From Streptomyces sp. S465 (GTDB lineage: Bacteria; Actinomycetota; Actinomycetes; Streptomycetales; Streptomycetaceae): a DNA stretch of 64,000 nt. Both the position numbers and the translations under genes were made by a program. The notes beneath the pieces are model-generated. The model was not told where the DNA came from and searched no databases. It saw only the letters and a program-made list of their open reading frames with translations. The stretch spans positions 8,798,001-8,862,000 of the forward strand of contig NZ_CP114036.1 in NCBI RefSeq assembly GCF_026898115.1, in the 5' to 3' direction. Below are positions 8,032 to 15,601 of this stretch, piece after piece. Positions within the stretch are counted from its first letter, which is position 1, and every line of letters begins with the position of its first letter.

Positions 8032-8799
8032 TCAGCGGAGGGTCAGGCCACCGTCCACCGCGAGCACGGTGCCCGTCGTCCACGACGCCTGGTCGGAGGC
8101 CAGGTACACGGCGGCGTTCGCGACCTCTTCCATGCGGCCGATACGTCCCGTCGGATAGGCGTCCCGCACATAGCGTTCGTAGGCGGCGCGCTGCTCCGAG
8201 GTCATCCGGCCGAGGAACTCGCGGTCGAAGGTGGGTGTCGCGATCGAGCCGGGAGCGATGGCGTTGACCCGTACTCCGTCGGGGCCCAGCTCGTTGGCGA
8301 GCGCGCGGGTGAGCGATTCGATGGCGCCCCTGGTGGCCGAATAGATCGAGGAGGGACGCCCCGCGACCATCGTGGTGGCCCAGTAGCTGGACATGTTGAT
8401 GACCGTCCCCCGTGCCGCGACGAGGGAGGGCAGCAGAAGCTGGGTGAGCCGGAAGGGCACCATGAGGTTGAGGGTCACCATGGCCTCCGCGTCCGCCGGC
8501 GTCAGATCGGCCAGCGGCTTCAGCCGCGCCAGGCCCACGTTGTTGACGAGGATGTCCATGCCGACGTCGAGGCGGGTGACCGCGTCGGTCAGGGCCGAGA
8601 GGTCGGCCAGGTCCACGGCGAGGGTGCGCACCGTCGCCCCCTCGGACCGCAGCGCACCGGCCGTCCTGGCCAGCTTCTCCCGGTCACGGGCCAGCAGCAC
8701 CAGACCGGCGCCCTCGGCGGCGAACGCCTCGGCGATCGCGCGCCCCAGCCCCTCGCTGCCGCCGGTGATCAGCGCCGTACGCCCCTCGAGCCTTCCCAT
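8032..8799 (-). CDS. Short-chain dehydrogenase/reductase (classical SDR)
   Basis: 255 aa, full length for the family. The NAD(P) motif is TGGSEGLG (about 11-18), then NNVG (about 88-91), the catalytic Ser in NMSSY and Y-x-x-x-G in place of the usual Y-x-x-x-K: the text reads SIYSATRGAIESL, so the Lys position is Arg. The C-terminal VDGG is present. AGAGAGG lies upstream of ATG 8799. Divergent from a TetR gene with two operator-like palindromes between, so probably induced by a small carbonyl compound. The Arg at the catalytic Lys position may change or weaken activity. Confidence 0.88.
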   Translation of the reverse strand: MGRLEGRTALITGGSEGLGRAIAEAFAAEGAGLVLLARDREKLARTAGALRSEGATVRTLAVDLADLSALTDAVTRLDVGMDILVNNVGLARLKPLADLTPADAEAMVTLNLMVPFRLTQLLLPSLVAARGTVINMSSYWATTMVAGRPSSIYSATRGAIESLTRALANELGPDGVRVNAIAPGSIATPTFDREFLGRMTSEQRAAYERYVRDAYPTGRIGRMEEVANAAVYLASDQASWTTGTVLAVDGGLTLR

Positions 8800-8851
8800 G
8801 GCGTCCGCCTCTCTTCATTGCACTCGTCGCACTCATCGCACCCCTCGCACC

Positions 8852-8916
8852 AAACGGAGAGGGGTTGTCCGCTTAGTGCTGAGCCTACAGCAACTGGAGA
8901 GGGGGTGTCCGGTTGG
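8852..8916. promoter_or_regulatory. Twin TetR operators between SDR and TetR genes
   Basis: Two related imperfect palindromes: AACGGA-N9-TCCGCTT at 8853-8874 and AACTGGA-N9-TCCGGTT at 8892-8914. Both contain GAGAGGGG-TGTCC. They cover the divergent promoter region; the second ends 15 bases before GTG 8930. Confidence 0.65.
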
Positions 8917-8929
8917 CTAGGCTGGAGGC

Positions 8930-9556
8930 GTGCATCACGAGAACACCGCGCTGCGGGCCGACGCTCTGCGGAACCGCGAACTCCTGATCAAGGTCGCCCG
9001 GGAGGCCGTGGCGGAGGTCGGCCTCGGCGTGTCGGTGAACGAGATCGTGCGACGGGCCGGGGTGGGACAGGCGACGTTCTACCGCCGCTTCGCCTCCCGT
9101 GAGGAACTGCTGTCCGCCGTCCTCGACGATGTGCTCACGACGGTTGAAGGGGGCTTGCGCGAGGCCCTCGAGGCGCCCCCCGCGACGGGGCTGCGGGACG
9201 CGCTGTGCGTTCTGGTGGCGCATCAGTCCCGGCACCGGGGTCTCTACGAACTGCTCAACGGCGACCCCGCCATGGCCGGGAAGGTGCATGCCGAGGGCCG
9301 CGCCCGGGTCCGCGACCTCGTCCGCCGCGTCGGTGAGCGAGCCCAGGAAGCGGGAGCCATGCACCCGCACGCACGGTGGCAGGACCTGCCGTTCCTCGCC
9401 GGCTCACTCGCGGCGGCGTCCCCGTCCTGCCTCGGTATCGACGCCGATCCCGGGTTGGCCGACCGTATGCTCGACACGGTGCTGGCCGGCCTCCGTGCGG
9501 GGGGCGGTGCGTCGGGCGCTCAGAATTCGTTGCCCGCGCGCAGCCAGGAGACGTAG
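8930..9556 (+). CDS. TetR-family repressor of the SDR gene
   Basis: 208 aa, GTG start. The HTH is clear: VNEIVRRAGVGQATFYRRFASREELLSAV (about 38-66), and the C-terminal region is the usual helical ligand domain. TAGGCT lies seven bases before GTG and the only purine-rich run abuts the start, so translation may be leaderless. Divergent from the SDR with two operators between. Its 3' end overlaps the convergent epimerase gene by 37 bases. Confidence 0.9.
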   Translation: MHHENTALRADALRNRELLIKVAREAVAEVGLGVSVNEIVRRAGVGQATFYRRFASREELLSAVLDDVLTTVEGGLREALEAPPATGLRDALCVLVAHQSRHRGLYELLNGDPAMAGKVHAEGRARVRDLVRRVGERAQEAGAMHPHARWQDLPFLAGSLAAASPSCLGIDADPGLADRMLDTVLAGLRAGGGASGAQNSLPARSQET

Positions 9557-10464
9557 TCGGCGGTCGCGCGTTCGGTGTCGTAGGCGGGGCGGTAGCCGGT
9601 GTCCTGCTGGATGCGGGTGATGTCGAGGTGGTTCCGCGCGGCGGTGCCGCCCGTGGGCAGCTCGATCCGGGCGTCGGGAACGACCTTCTTGATGGCGGCG
9701 ATGATCTCGGCGTTGGCCGTCGCGCGGCCGGAGGCGACGTTGTAGGTGCGGTGGTGGAGACGGTCCGCGAGCTGGAGGAGCGCGATGGCCCGGCCCGCGT
9801 CCTTGACGTAGCACAGGTCGAGCGCGTCCTCCGTGTACGCGGGCCCGGGGAGCGGGGAGAGGTCCGGCTCGGTGCCGCGTACGGCGGCGTGGACGAGTTC
9901 GGGGGCGGCGAAGAACAGTGGGCCGTGGGGGTCGCGGGGTCCCCAGATGCCGGAGATGCGGTAGTTGATGACGTCGATGCCGGTGGCGTCGGCCAGGTGG
10001 CCGTTGAGAAGCTCGCCGATCTTCTTGAAGGTCGGGATGAGGTGGCCCGAGCTCATCGCCAACGGCGTGTCCTCGGTGAGCGGGCCCTCGGTGCCGAGGT
10101 CGTAGACGCCGATCGTGCTCGCGACGCCCACCCGCCGCACGCCCCAGTCCTGCGCGGCCTGGAGGACGTTGAGCAAACCGCCGATCGCCTTGCGTGTCGC
10201 CTCGACGGGCTGATCGGAGCTCGGCGGCCAGGGCATGGACCCCGCCAGGTGCACAATGCCGGTGATCTTGTGGCGGGTGCCGATGTCGAGCAGCGCGCCC
10301 AGATCGGTGATGTCGGCCTGTTCCACCGCGACCGGCGCGCTGAAACGTCCGGCCGGCGGCTCGGGGGTGCGGCGCTGGACCAGCACACACTCCTCACCCG
10401 CGTCGAGGAGTGCCTGCACGGTGTGGGAGCCGATGAAGCCCAGTCCTCCGGTGACCAGAATCAT
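9520..10464 (-). CDS. NAD-dependent epimerase/dehydratase family protein
   Basis: 314 aa from ATG 10464. Extended-SDR fold: GGLGFIG at residues 6-12, HLAGS, a Ser-containing STIGVYD strand and a C-terminal substrate region. Where active epimerases have YxxxKxxxE, this protein reads IPTFKKIGE, so the catalytic Tyr appears to be Ile. It may bind NAD(P) and a nucleotide sugar or act as a redox-independent isomerase or sensor rather than a normal epimerase. A consensus promoter with operators lies just upstream (separate entry), so it is tightly controlled. Its target sugar cannot be told from context. Confidence 0.8.
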   Translation of the reverse strand: MILVTGGLGFIGSHTVQALLDAGEECVLVQRRTPEPPAGRFSAPVAVEQADITDLGALLDIGTRHKITGIVHLAGSMPWPPSSDQPVEATRKAIGGLLNVLQAAQDWGVRRVGVASTIGVYDLGTEGPLTEDTPLAMSSGHLIPTFKKIGELLNGHLADATGIDVINYRISGIWGPRDPHGPLFFAAPELVHAAVRGTEPDLSPLPGPAYTEDALDLCYVKDAGRAIALLQLADRLHHRTYNVASGRATANAEIIAAIKKVVPDARIELPTGGTAARNHLDITRIQQDTGYRPAYDTERATADYVSWLRAGNEF

Positions 10465-10515
10465 CTGTGGACCTTCCTGACGTCCGGTTGATCGCCCGCT
10501 TCGGCCACGCCAAAA

Positions 10516-10562
10516 CGGGACGCTGTTCCGATTAAGATACGGAACGCTGTTCCGGTTGTCAA
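10516..10562 (-). promoter_or_regulatory. Consensus promoter with two repressor palindromes
   Basis: Reading the minus strand: TTGACA (10562-10557), a 17-base spacer, then TATCTT (10539-10534). The spacer holds a perfect palindrome CGGAAC-GCT-GTTCCG (10540-10554). A second near-copy, CGGGACGCTGTTCCG, lies at 10516-10530, 24 bases away. This is a typical TetR-type operator placed to block polymerase for the epimerase gene. Confidence 0.8.
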
Positions 10563-10684
10563 AGAACCGGCTCCCCGTGGTGCCCGCCCGGCCCGCTTCA
10601 CACTGCCGCAACACCCGTTCCCAGCATGCGGACAGTTGCCGCGCCGTCTCGACAGGCGGCCCCGGGACTTGCGAATCTCCGGCT

Positions 10685-11560
10685 ATGCATTTCGTCAACC
10701 GCCCCCTGGGCACCGCCCTTTGCTCGGCCGTCGCCCTCTGCGCCGCCCTCACCAGCTGCTCCCCGCAACCGGAGGAGAAGGCGTCCGGCACGAAGGACAC
10801 GTCGCACTCCTGCACACCCGGCGGGCTCGCCACCGAGGTGCCGGGAAAGCTGACCGTCGGCACCGACAGACCCGCGTACGCTCCCTGGTTCGCCGACGAC
10901 AAGCCGTCCAACGGAAAGGGGTTCGAGTCGGCGGTGGCGTACGCCGTGGCCAAGCGGCTCGGCTACGACCGCGACGCGGTGGTCTGGCAGAACGTGCCGT
11001 TCAACAGCTCCTTCGCACCCGGCGCCAAGAAGTTCGACTTCGACATCAACCAGATCTCCATCAGCGAGGAGCGCAGGAAGGCCGTCGCCTTCTCCTCCGG
11101 CTACTACGACGTGCGCCAGGCCGTCGTCGCCCTGAAGACGTCGAAGGCCGCCACGGCGAAGAGCGTGGCCGACCTCAAGGATGTGAAGCTGGGCGCCCAA
11201 GTGGGCACCACCAGCCTGGACGTCATCAATGACCTGGTGAAGCCCACGCAGCGGCCCGCCGTTTACCAAAGGAACGACTTCGCCAAGTCGGCGCTGAAGA
11301 ACGGCCAGGTGGACGCCATCGTGGTGGACCTGCCCACCGCCTTCTACATCACCGGGTCCGAGGTGCCCGAGGCGAAGGTCCTCGGCCAGTTCCCGAACTC
11401 CTCCGGCAAGCCCGAGCAGTTCGGCCTCGTCCTCGACAAGGACAGCGGGATCACCTCCTGCGTGACCGCCGCCGTGGACGCCATCCGGAAGGACGGCACC
11501 CTCGCCGCGCTGGAGAAGAAGTGGCTCTCCGAGGCCGTCGACGCACCGGTGCTCACGTGA
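10685..11560 (+). CDS. ABC transporter substrate-binding lipoprotein (polar amino-acid type)
   Basis: 291 aa from ATG 10685, where a lipoprotein signal begins: positive start, hydrophobic core and lipobox LTSC with Cys about residue 25. The mature part is a family 3 periplasmic-binding fold (LTVGTDRPAYAPWF ... NGKGFESAVAYAVAKRLGY ... FDFDINQISISEERRKAVAFS). It would be anchored outside the membrane and hand a polar amino acid or related amine to the permease. First of three overlapping genes; GTG of the permease overlaps its stop by 4 nt. No good Shine-Dalgarno sequence precedes the ATG. Confidence 0.9.
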   Translation: MHFVNRPLGTALCSAVALCAALTSCSPQPEEKASGTKDTSHSCTPGGLATEVPGKLTVGTDRPAYAPWFADDKPSNGKGFESAVAYAVAKRLGYDRDAVVWQNVPFNSSFAPGAKKFDFDINQISISEERRKAVAFSSGYYDVRQAVVALKTSKAATAKSVADLKDVKLGAQVGTTSLDVINDLVKPTQRPAVYQRNDFAKSALKNGQVDAIVVDLPTAFYITGSEVPEAKVLGQFPNSSGKPEQFGLVLDKDSGITSCVTAAVDAIRKDGTLAALEKKWLSEAVDAPVLT

Positions 11561-12435
11561 CGCCGCACACGACACCCGGCGGCGCGGACGGCTACGTCCC
11601 CTCGGAACGCCGCATCGCCCGCGAGCGCCACCGGCGTGCCCGCGCCCGGCGCGCGACGGCGATCGCCGCGACCAGCACCCTCGTCACCGGCGCGGCGCTG
11701 TTCCTGCTGATCATCAACTCGCCCGGCTGGGCCCGCACCAAGGAGACGTTCTTCAGCGCTCACTACGCGCGCGTGGCGCTCCCGCAGGTTCTGGAGGGCC
11801 TGTGGCTCAATCTGCGGCTGCTGGCGGTGTGCGGCGTCGCCGTGCTGGTCCTGGGCCTGCTGCTGGCCGTGGCGCGCACCCTGCGCGGGCCGGTGTTCTT
11901 CCCCATACGGGCGCTGGCCATCGCGTACACGGACTTCTTCCGCGGACTACCGCTCATCATCTGCCTGTTGATGGTGGTCTTCGGGGTGCCCGCGCTGCGC
12001 CTCCAGGGGGTGACCACCGATCCCGTCCTGCTGGGCGGTGGCGCCCTGGTGCTGACGTACTCGGCCTACGTCGCGGAGGTGTTCCGGGCGGGCATCGAGT
12101 CCGTACATCCCTCGCAGCTGGCCGCGGCCCGCTCCCTTGGACTCAGCGGCGGCCAGGCGCTGCGCTTCGTCGTGCTGCCCCAGGCGGTGCGCCGCGTGGT
12201 GCCGCCGCTCCTCAACGACCTGGTGTCCCTCCAGAAGGACACCGGTCTGGTATCGATCGCCGGCGCCGTCGACGCCGTGTACGCGGCGCAGATCATCGCC
12301 AGCAAGGACTTCAACTACACCCCGTACGTCGTCGCGGGCCTGGTCTTCGTGGCGCTGACCATCCCGATGACCCGGCTCACCGACTGGGTGACGGCCCGGA
12401 TGGACCGGCGGCGGGCCCAGGGAGGGATCGTATGA
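11557..12435 (+). CDS. Amino-acid ABC transporter permease (HisM/GlnP type)
   Basis: 292 aa from GTG 11557, which overlaps the preceding stop (GTGA); an upstream in-frame ATG lies inside the lipoprotein gene and is not favoured. Five or six membrane segments. The EAA loop reads AARSLGLSGGQALRFVVLPQAVRRVVPPL, the contact site for the ATPase. The N-terminal 40 residues are charged and cytoplasmic. ATGA overlap with the ATPase gene couples their translation. Substrate probably a polar amino acid. Confidence 0.92.
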   Translation: MTPHTTPGGADGYVPSERRIARERHRRARARRATAIAATSTLVTGAALFLLIINSPGWARTKETFFSAHYARVALPQVLEGLWLNLRLLAVCGVAVLVLGLLLAVARTLRGPVFFPIRALAIAYTDFFRGLPLIICLLMVVFGVPALRLQGVTTDPVLLGGGALVLTYSAYVAEVFRAGIESVHPSQLAAARSLGLSGGQALRFVVLPQAVRRVVPPLLNDLVSLQKDTGLVSIAGAVDAVYAAQIIASKDFNYTPYVVAGLVFVALTIPMTRLTDWVTARMDRRRAQGGIV

Positions 12436-13226
12436 GCGGTCGCAAGAGCGTGGCACCGGCCGCGGTACCAGGGGTTTCGCAGGCTCCCGTGCTGCGGATG
12501 GAGGCGGTCCGCAAGTCGTTCGGCGGCTCGCTGGTCCTGCGCGAGGTGGACCTGGAGGTCGCCCCGCACACGGTGACCGCGCTGATCGGCGCCTCCGGGT
12601 CGGGGAAGTCGACCCTGTTGCGCTGCGCCAACCTCCTGGAGGAGGTCGACGACGGGGCCATCTGGCTCGACGGCGAGGAGATAACCGATCCGCGGACCGA
12701 CAAGGACGCGGTGCGCCGCCGGATCGGGGTGGTGTTCCAGGCGTACAACCTCTTCCCGCACCTGACCGTCCTGGAGAACATCACCCTGGCCCCACGGCGC
12801 GTCCACGGGCTCTCCCGGGCGGAGGCCGAAGAGCGCGGCCGCGACCTGCTGGAGCGGCTCGCGCTCGGGGCGAAGGCCGAGGAGTACCCGGACCGGCTCA
12901 GCGGCGGACAGCAGCAGCGGGCGGCGATCGTACGGGCGCTGGCGGTACGCCCCCGGCTGCTGCTCCTGGACGAGATCACCGCCGCGCTGGACCCGGAGCT
13001 GGTGGGCGAGGTGCTCGCCCTGGTCCGCGAGGTGAAGGACGAGGGCATGACCATGGTCATCGCCACCCACGAGATGGTCTTCGCGCGTGAGGTCGCCGAC
13101 CAGGTGTGCTTCCTGGACGCCGGAGTGGTGCTGGAGCGCGGCACTCCACAGGAGGTCTTCGGCAGTCCGCGGCAGGAGCGGACCCAGCGGTTCCTGCGCC
13201 GGTTCGCCGAGGCGGGCCGGCTGTGA
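12432..13226 (+). CDS. Amino-acid ABC transporter ATP-binding protein (GlnQ/HisP type)
   Basis: 264 aa from ATG 12432. Walker A GASGSGKST, Q-loop in VFQAYNLFPHLTV, signature LSGGQQQR, Walker B LLLLDEITAALDPE and the switch His in ATHEM are all present in order. The sequence around the Walker B (DEITAALDP rather than DEPTSALDP) is a minor variant. Completes the importer begun at 10685. It follows the permease with a 4-nt overlap. Confidence 0.93.
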   Translation: MSGRKSVAPAAVPGVSQAPVLRMEAVRKSFGGSLVLREVDLEVAPHTVTALIGASGSGKSTLLRCANLLEEVDDGAIWLDGEEITDPRTDKDAVRRRIGVVFQAYNLFPHLTVLENITLAPRRVHGLSRAEAEERGRDLLERLALGAKAEEYPDRLSGGQQQRAAIVRALAVRPRLLLLDEITAALDPELVGEVLALVREVKDEGMTMVIATHEMVFAREVADQVCFLDAGVVLERGTPQEVFGSPRQERTQRFLRRFAEAGRL

Positions 13227-13266
13227 CGACGCGCCCTCAGCGACGCGCGAGCCGGTGGGTATCCTC

Positions 13267-13300
13267 ATGTCATTGATGGATGACATCCGCTGATGACATC
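13267..13300. promoter_or_regulatory. Palindromic operator upstream of MFS exporter
   Basis: ATGTCAT-N6-ATGACAT (13267-13286) is a perfect inverted repeat, followed by a second GATGACATC copy at 13292-13300. It lies 30-63 bases before the exporter start and is the probable binding site of the TetR protein encoded just downstream of the exporter. Confidence 0.7.
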
Positions 13301-13329
13301 ACCCGGTCGGCTTGAGGGAGATCCCGAGG

Positions 13330-14841
13330 ATGGAAACCGGCACCGGACCGCAGACCGGCGAGACGGCGCGCGCACAGCCGGCCGCGGACCTCGGCGGCGC
13401 CGCCAGGCGCGGCAGGGTCCTCCTCGGGTCGCTCTCCTTCACGGCGCTGTCGGTCTCCGTGATCAGCACACTCGGTGCTCCGATGGTCCCGACCATCGCC
13501 CATGACCAGCACGTCTCACTCGGCACCGCGCAGTGGATCCTGACGGTGACCCTGCTCGCCGGAGCGGTCTCCGGACCGGTGCTGGGGCGGCTCGGCGACG
13601 GCCCGCGCCGCAAGGGGGCCATCCAGGCCGCCCTCGCGGCGGTCTTCCTCGGCAGCGTGCTGGCCGCCCTGGCACCGAGCTTCGGTGTGCTGCTGGCGGG
13701 CCGGGCGTTGCAGGGCGTGGGCATGGGCCTGATGCCGCTGGCCATCGCGGTCGCGCGGGAACACGTGCACCCGGCGCTGCTGCGCCGTGGTGTGGCGTCG
13801 CTGTCGATCACCACCTCGGTCGGGGCGGGGCTCGGCTACCCGATCACCGGGCTGATCGCGCAACATCTCGACTACCGCGCCGGGTTCTGGTTCGCCGCGC
13901 TGTTGACGGCCTCGTCCTTCACGGTGGTGGCACGGGTGGTGCCACGCGGCTCCTCGGTGCCGCACCGGCCGCTGGACACGGTCGGAGCCGTGCTGCTGTG
14001 CTCGGGTCTCGCGGCCGTCCTGCTGACGCTCAGCCAGGGTACGGACTGGGGTCTGACGTCGCCCGCCACGCTGACCGGTGCGGCCGCCGGGCTGGTGCTG
14101 CTGGTGGCGTGGGTGCTCCAGGCCCTGCGGGCCCGCCATCCGCTGGTGGACCTGCGCCTGGTGCGGCACCGCGCGGTGCTGGCGGCGAACGTGGCCGCGC
14201 TGCTCATGGGGGTGGGGATGTACGCCGGGCTGTCCCTGGTGAACCTCTACACCCAGGTCCCCTCGGGGGCGGGCTACGGCTTCCACCTGTCGCTGACCCT
14301 CACCGGTGTCGTCCTGATGCCGATCTCGCTCGGCAGCCTGCTCGCCAACCGCCTGGCCTCGGCCCTGGTCGGCAGGTTCGGGCTGTACCGCATCCTGCCG
14401 CTGGGCGCGGTGCTGTGCTCCCTGGACCTGGTGGTGCTGGCGCTGTGGCGGCATGAACTCGTCGTGCTCATGGTGGGCACGTTCCTCCTGGGCGGCGGCG
14501 TGGGCGCGGCCTACGCGGCGATGCCGGTGCTGATCGTGCGCAGTGTGCCGGCTGCCGAGACGGGCAGCGCCACCAGCCTCAACCAGGTGCTGCGTACGGT
14601 CGGTGGCTCGGTCGGCAGCGCGGCCATCTCCGCCATCATGATCGCGTACACGCCCGCCGGGAGCTCCCTCCCGCCGGACCACGCCTACTCGGTCGCGCTC
14701 TGGGTCACCGCGGCGGTCTCCCTGCTCGGCGCGGTGGCCGCCGCGGTGATCGCGGGCCGGGGCGCGTCGGCCGCCACGCCGGAGCCGAGCGCCGTGGCCA
14801 CGGGGGCGACGCCTATCGTGGACCGGCGCCAAGGCCGCTGA
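13330..14841 (+). CDS. MFS drug exporter, DHA2 (14-helix, EmrB/QacA) type
   Basis: 503 aa from ATG 13330 (GGGAG about 10 nt upstream; a TTG at 13312 is less likely). Hydrophobic segments spread over the whole length fit 14 helices. The loop 2-3 motif is GRLGDGPRRKGAI and the motif C-like PITGLIAQ helix typical of proton antiporters is present. Likely expels a lipophilic drug or secondary metabolite. Followed after 25 nt by a TetR gene and preceded by a palindromic operator, so the pair is probably autoregulated. Confidence 0.9.
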   Translation: METGTGPQTGETARAQPAADLGGAARRGRVLLGSLSFTALSVSVISTLGAPMVPTIAHDQHVSLGTAQWILTVTLLAGAVSGPVLGRLGDGPRRKGAIQAALAAVFLGSVLAALAPSFGVLLAGRALQGVGMGLMPLAIAVAREHVHPALLRRGVASLSITTSVGAGLGYPITGLIAQHLDYRAGFWFAALLTASSFTVVARVVPRGSSVPHRPLDTVGAVLLCSGLAAVLLTLSQGTDWGLTSPATLTGAAAGLVLLVAWVLQALRARHPLVDLRLVRHRAVLAANVAALLMGVGMYAGLSLVNLYTQVPSGAGYGFHLSLTLTGVVLMPISLGSLLANRLASALVGRFGLYRILPLGAVLCSLDLVVLALWRHELVVLMVGTFLLGGGVGAAYAAMPVLIVRSVPAAETGSATSLNQVLRTVGGSVGSAAISAIMIAYTPAGSSLPPDHAYSVALWVTAAVSLLGAVAAAVIAGRGASAATPEPSAVATGATPIVDRRQGR

Positions 14842-14866
14842 TCGGTCCGAACCTCGGGAGACCCCC

Positions 14867-15460
14867 ATGCACGCTGACACCGGGACGAGCCGGAGCCGGA
14901 AGCGCGACTCGGAAGCGACCCGGGCCGCGCTCCTGGACGCGGCCCGTGAGCTGTTCGGACGACATGGCTATGAGCGGGTCACCCTGCGGGACATCGGCCA
15001 GCGGGCCGGTGTGGACGGCTCGTTGATCGCCCGGTACTTCGGCAGCAAGGCCGCGCTGCACCGCGCCGCCGTCGACGAGGACGGCCGCCAGGTCGCCGCC
15101 GAGCCGGCGGCGGACTTCGCGTCGTTCACCACCGAGGCGATCCGCCGCGTCGACCGGAGGCAGGCCCCCGGTCCGCTGGTGCAGACGCTCCTCCAGCCCG
15201 GTTCCGACCACGCCGCACGGGTGGCCGCCGCCGAGGACATACGGGGACGGCTGATCGGACCGCTCACCGCGCAGCTGACCGCCCAGGGCGCCGCCGACCC
15301 GGAGACGCAGGCCGAGACGCTGGTGGCGGCTCTGATGGGCGTCCTCGCCCTGCGGCCCAGCGGGCTGTTCCCGGCGTTGTCCGCCGCGGATCCGGAACAG
15401 CTGGGCCGGCTCCTGGGCCGGTTCGCGGCCGCCGCGGCGGACGAACCCCCCGCCACCTGA
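14867..15460 (+). CDS. TetR-family regulator of the MFS exporter
   Basis: 197 aa. HTH at about residues 18-62 (ATRAALLDAARELFGRHGYE ... GSLIARYFGSKAALHRA). The C-terminal part resembles the helical domain of AcrR-type repressors. It follows the exporter by 25 nt on the same strand, so the operator at 13267-13286 would control both. The last codons are part of a 32-bp repeat duplicated just downstream. Confidence 0.9.
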   Translation: MHADTGTSRSRKRDSEATRAALLDAARELFGRHGYERVTLRDIGQRAGVDGSLIARYFGSKAALHRAAVDEDGRQVAAEPAADFASFTTEAIRRVDRRQAPGPLVQTLLQPGSDHAARVAAAEDIRGRLIGPLTAQLTAQGAADPETQAETLVAALMGVLALRPSGLFPALSAADPEQLGRLLGRFAAAAADEPPAT

Positions 15461-15572
15461 TCCGGCTCGCGGTCGCGCGGTGGACGTATCTCCCGCCACC
15501 TGATCCGGCTCGCGGTCGCGCGGCGGCCGGTCCGCCGCTCGCCGCGATGTCCGGTCGCCGCGATGTCCGGTC
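15449..15572. repeat. 32-bp direct repeat plus 16-bp tandem repeat
   Basis: Positions 15449-15480, which include the stop codon of the TetR gene, recur at 15492-15523 after an 11-base spacer. Two perfect copies of GCCGCGATGTCCGGTC follow at 15541-15556 and 15557-15572. This looks like recent slippage or duplication at the 3' end of the gene. Confidence 0.85.
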
Positions 15573-15601
15573 GCCAGGAGCGACCGGACCCGCCGGCTCC
15601 G

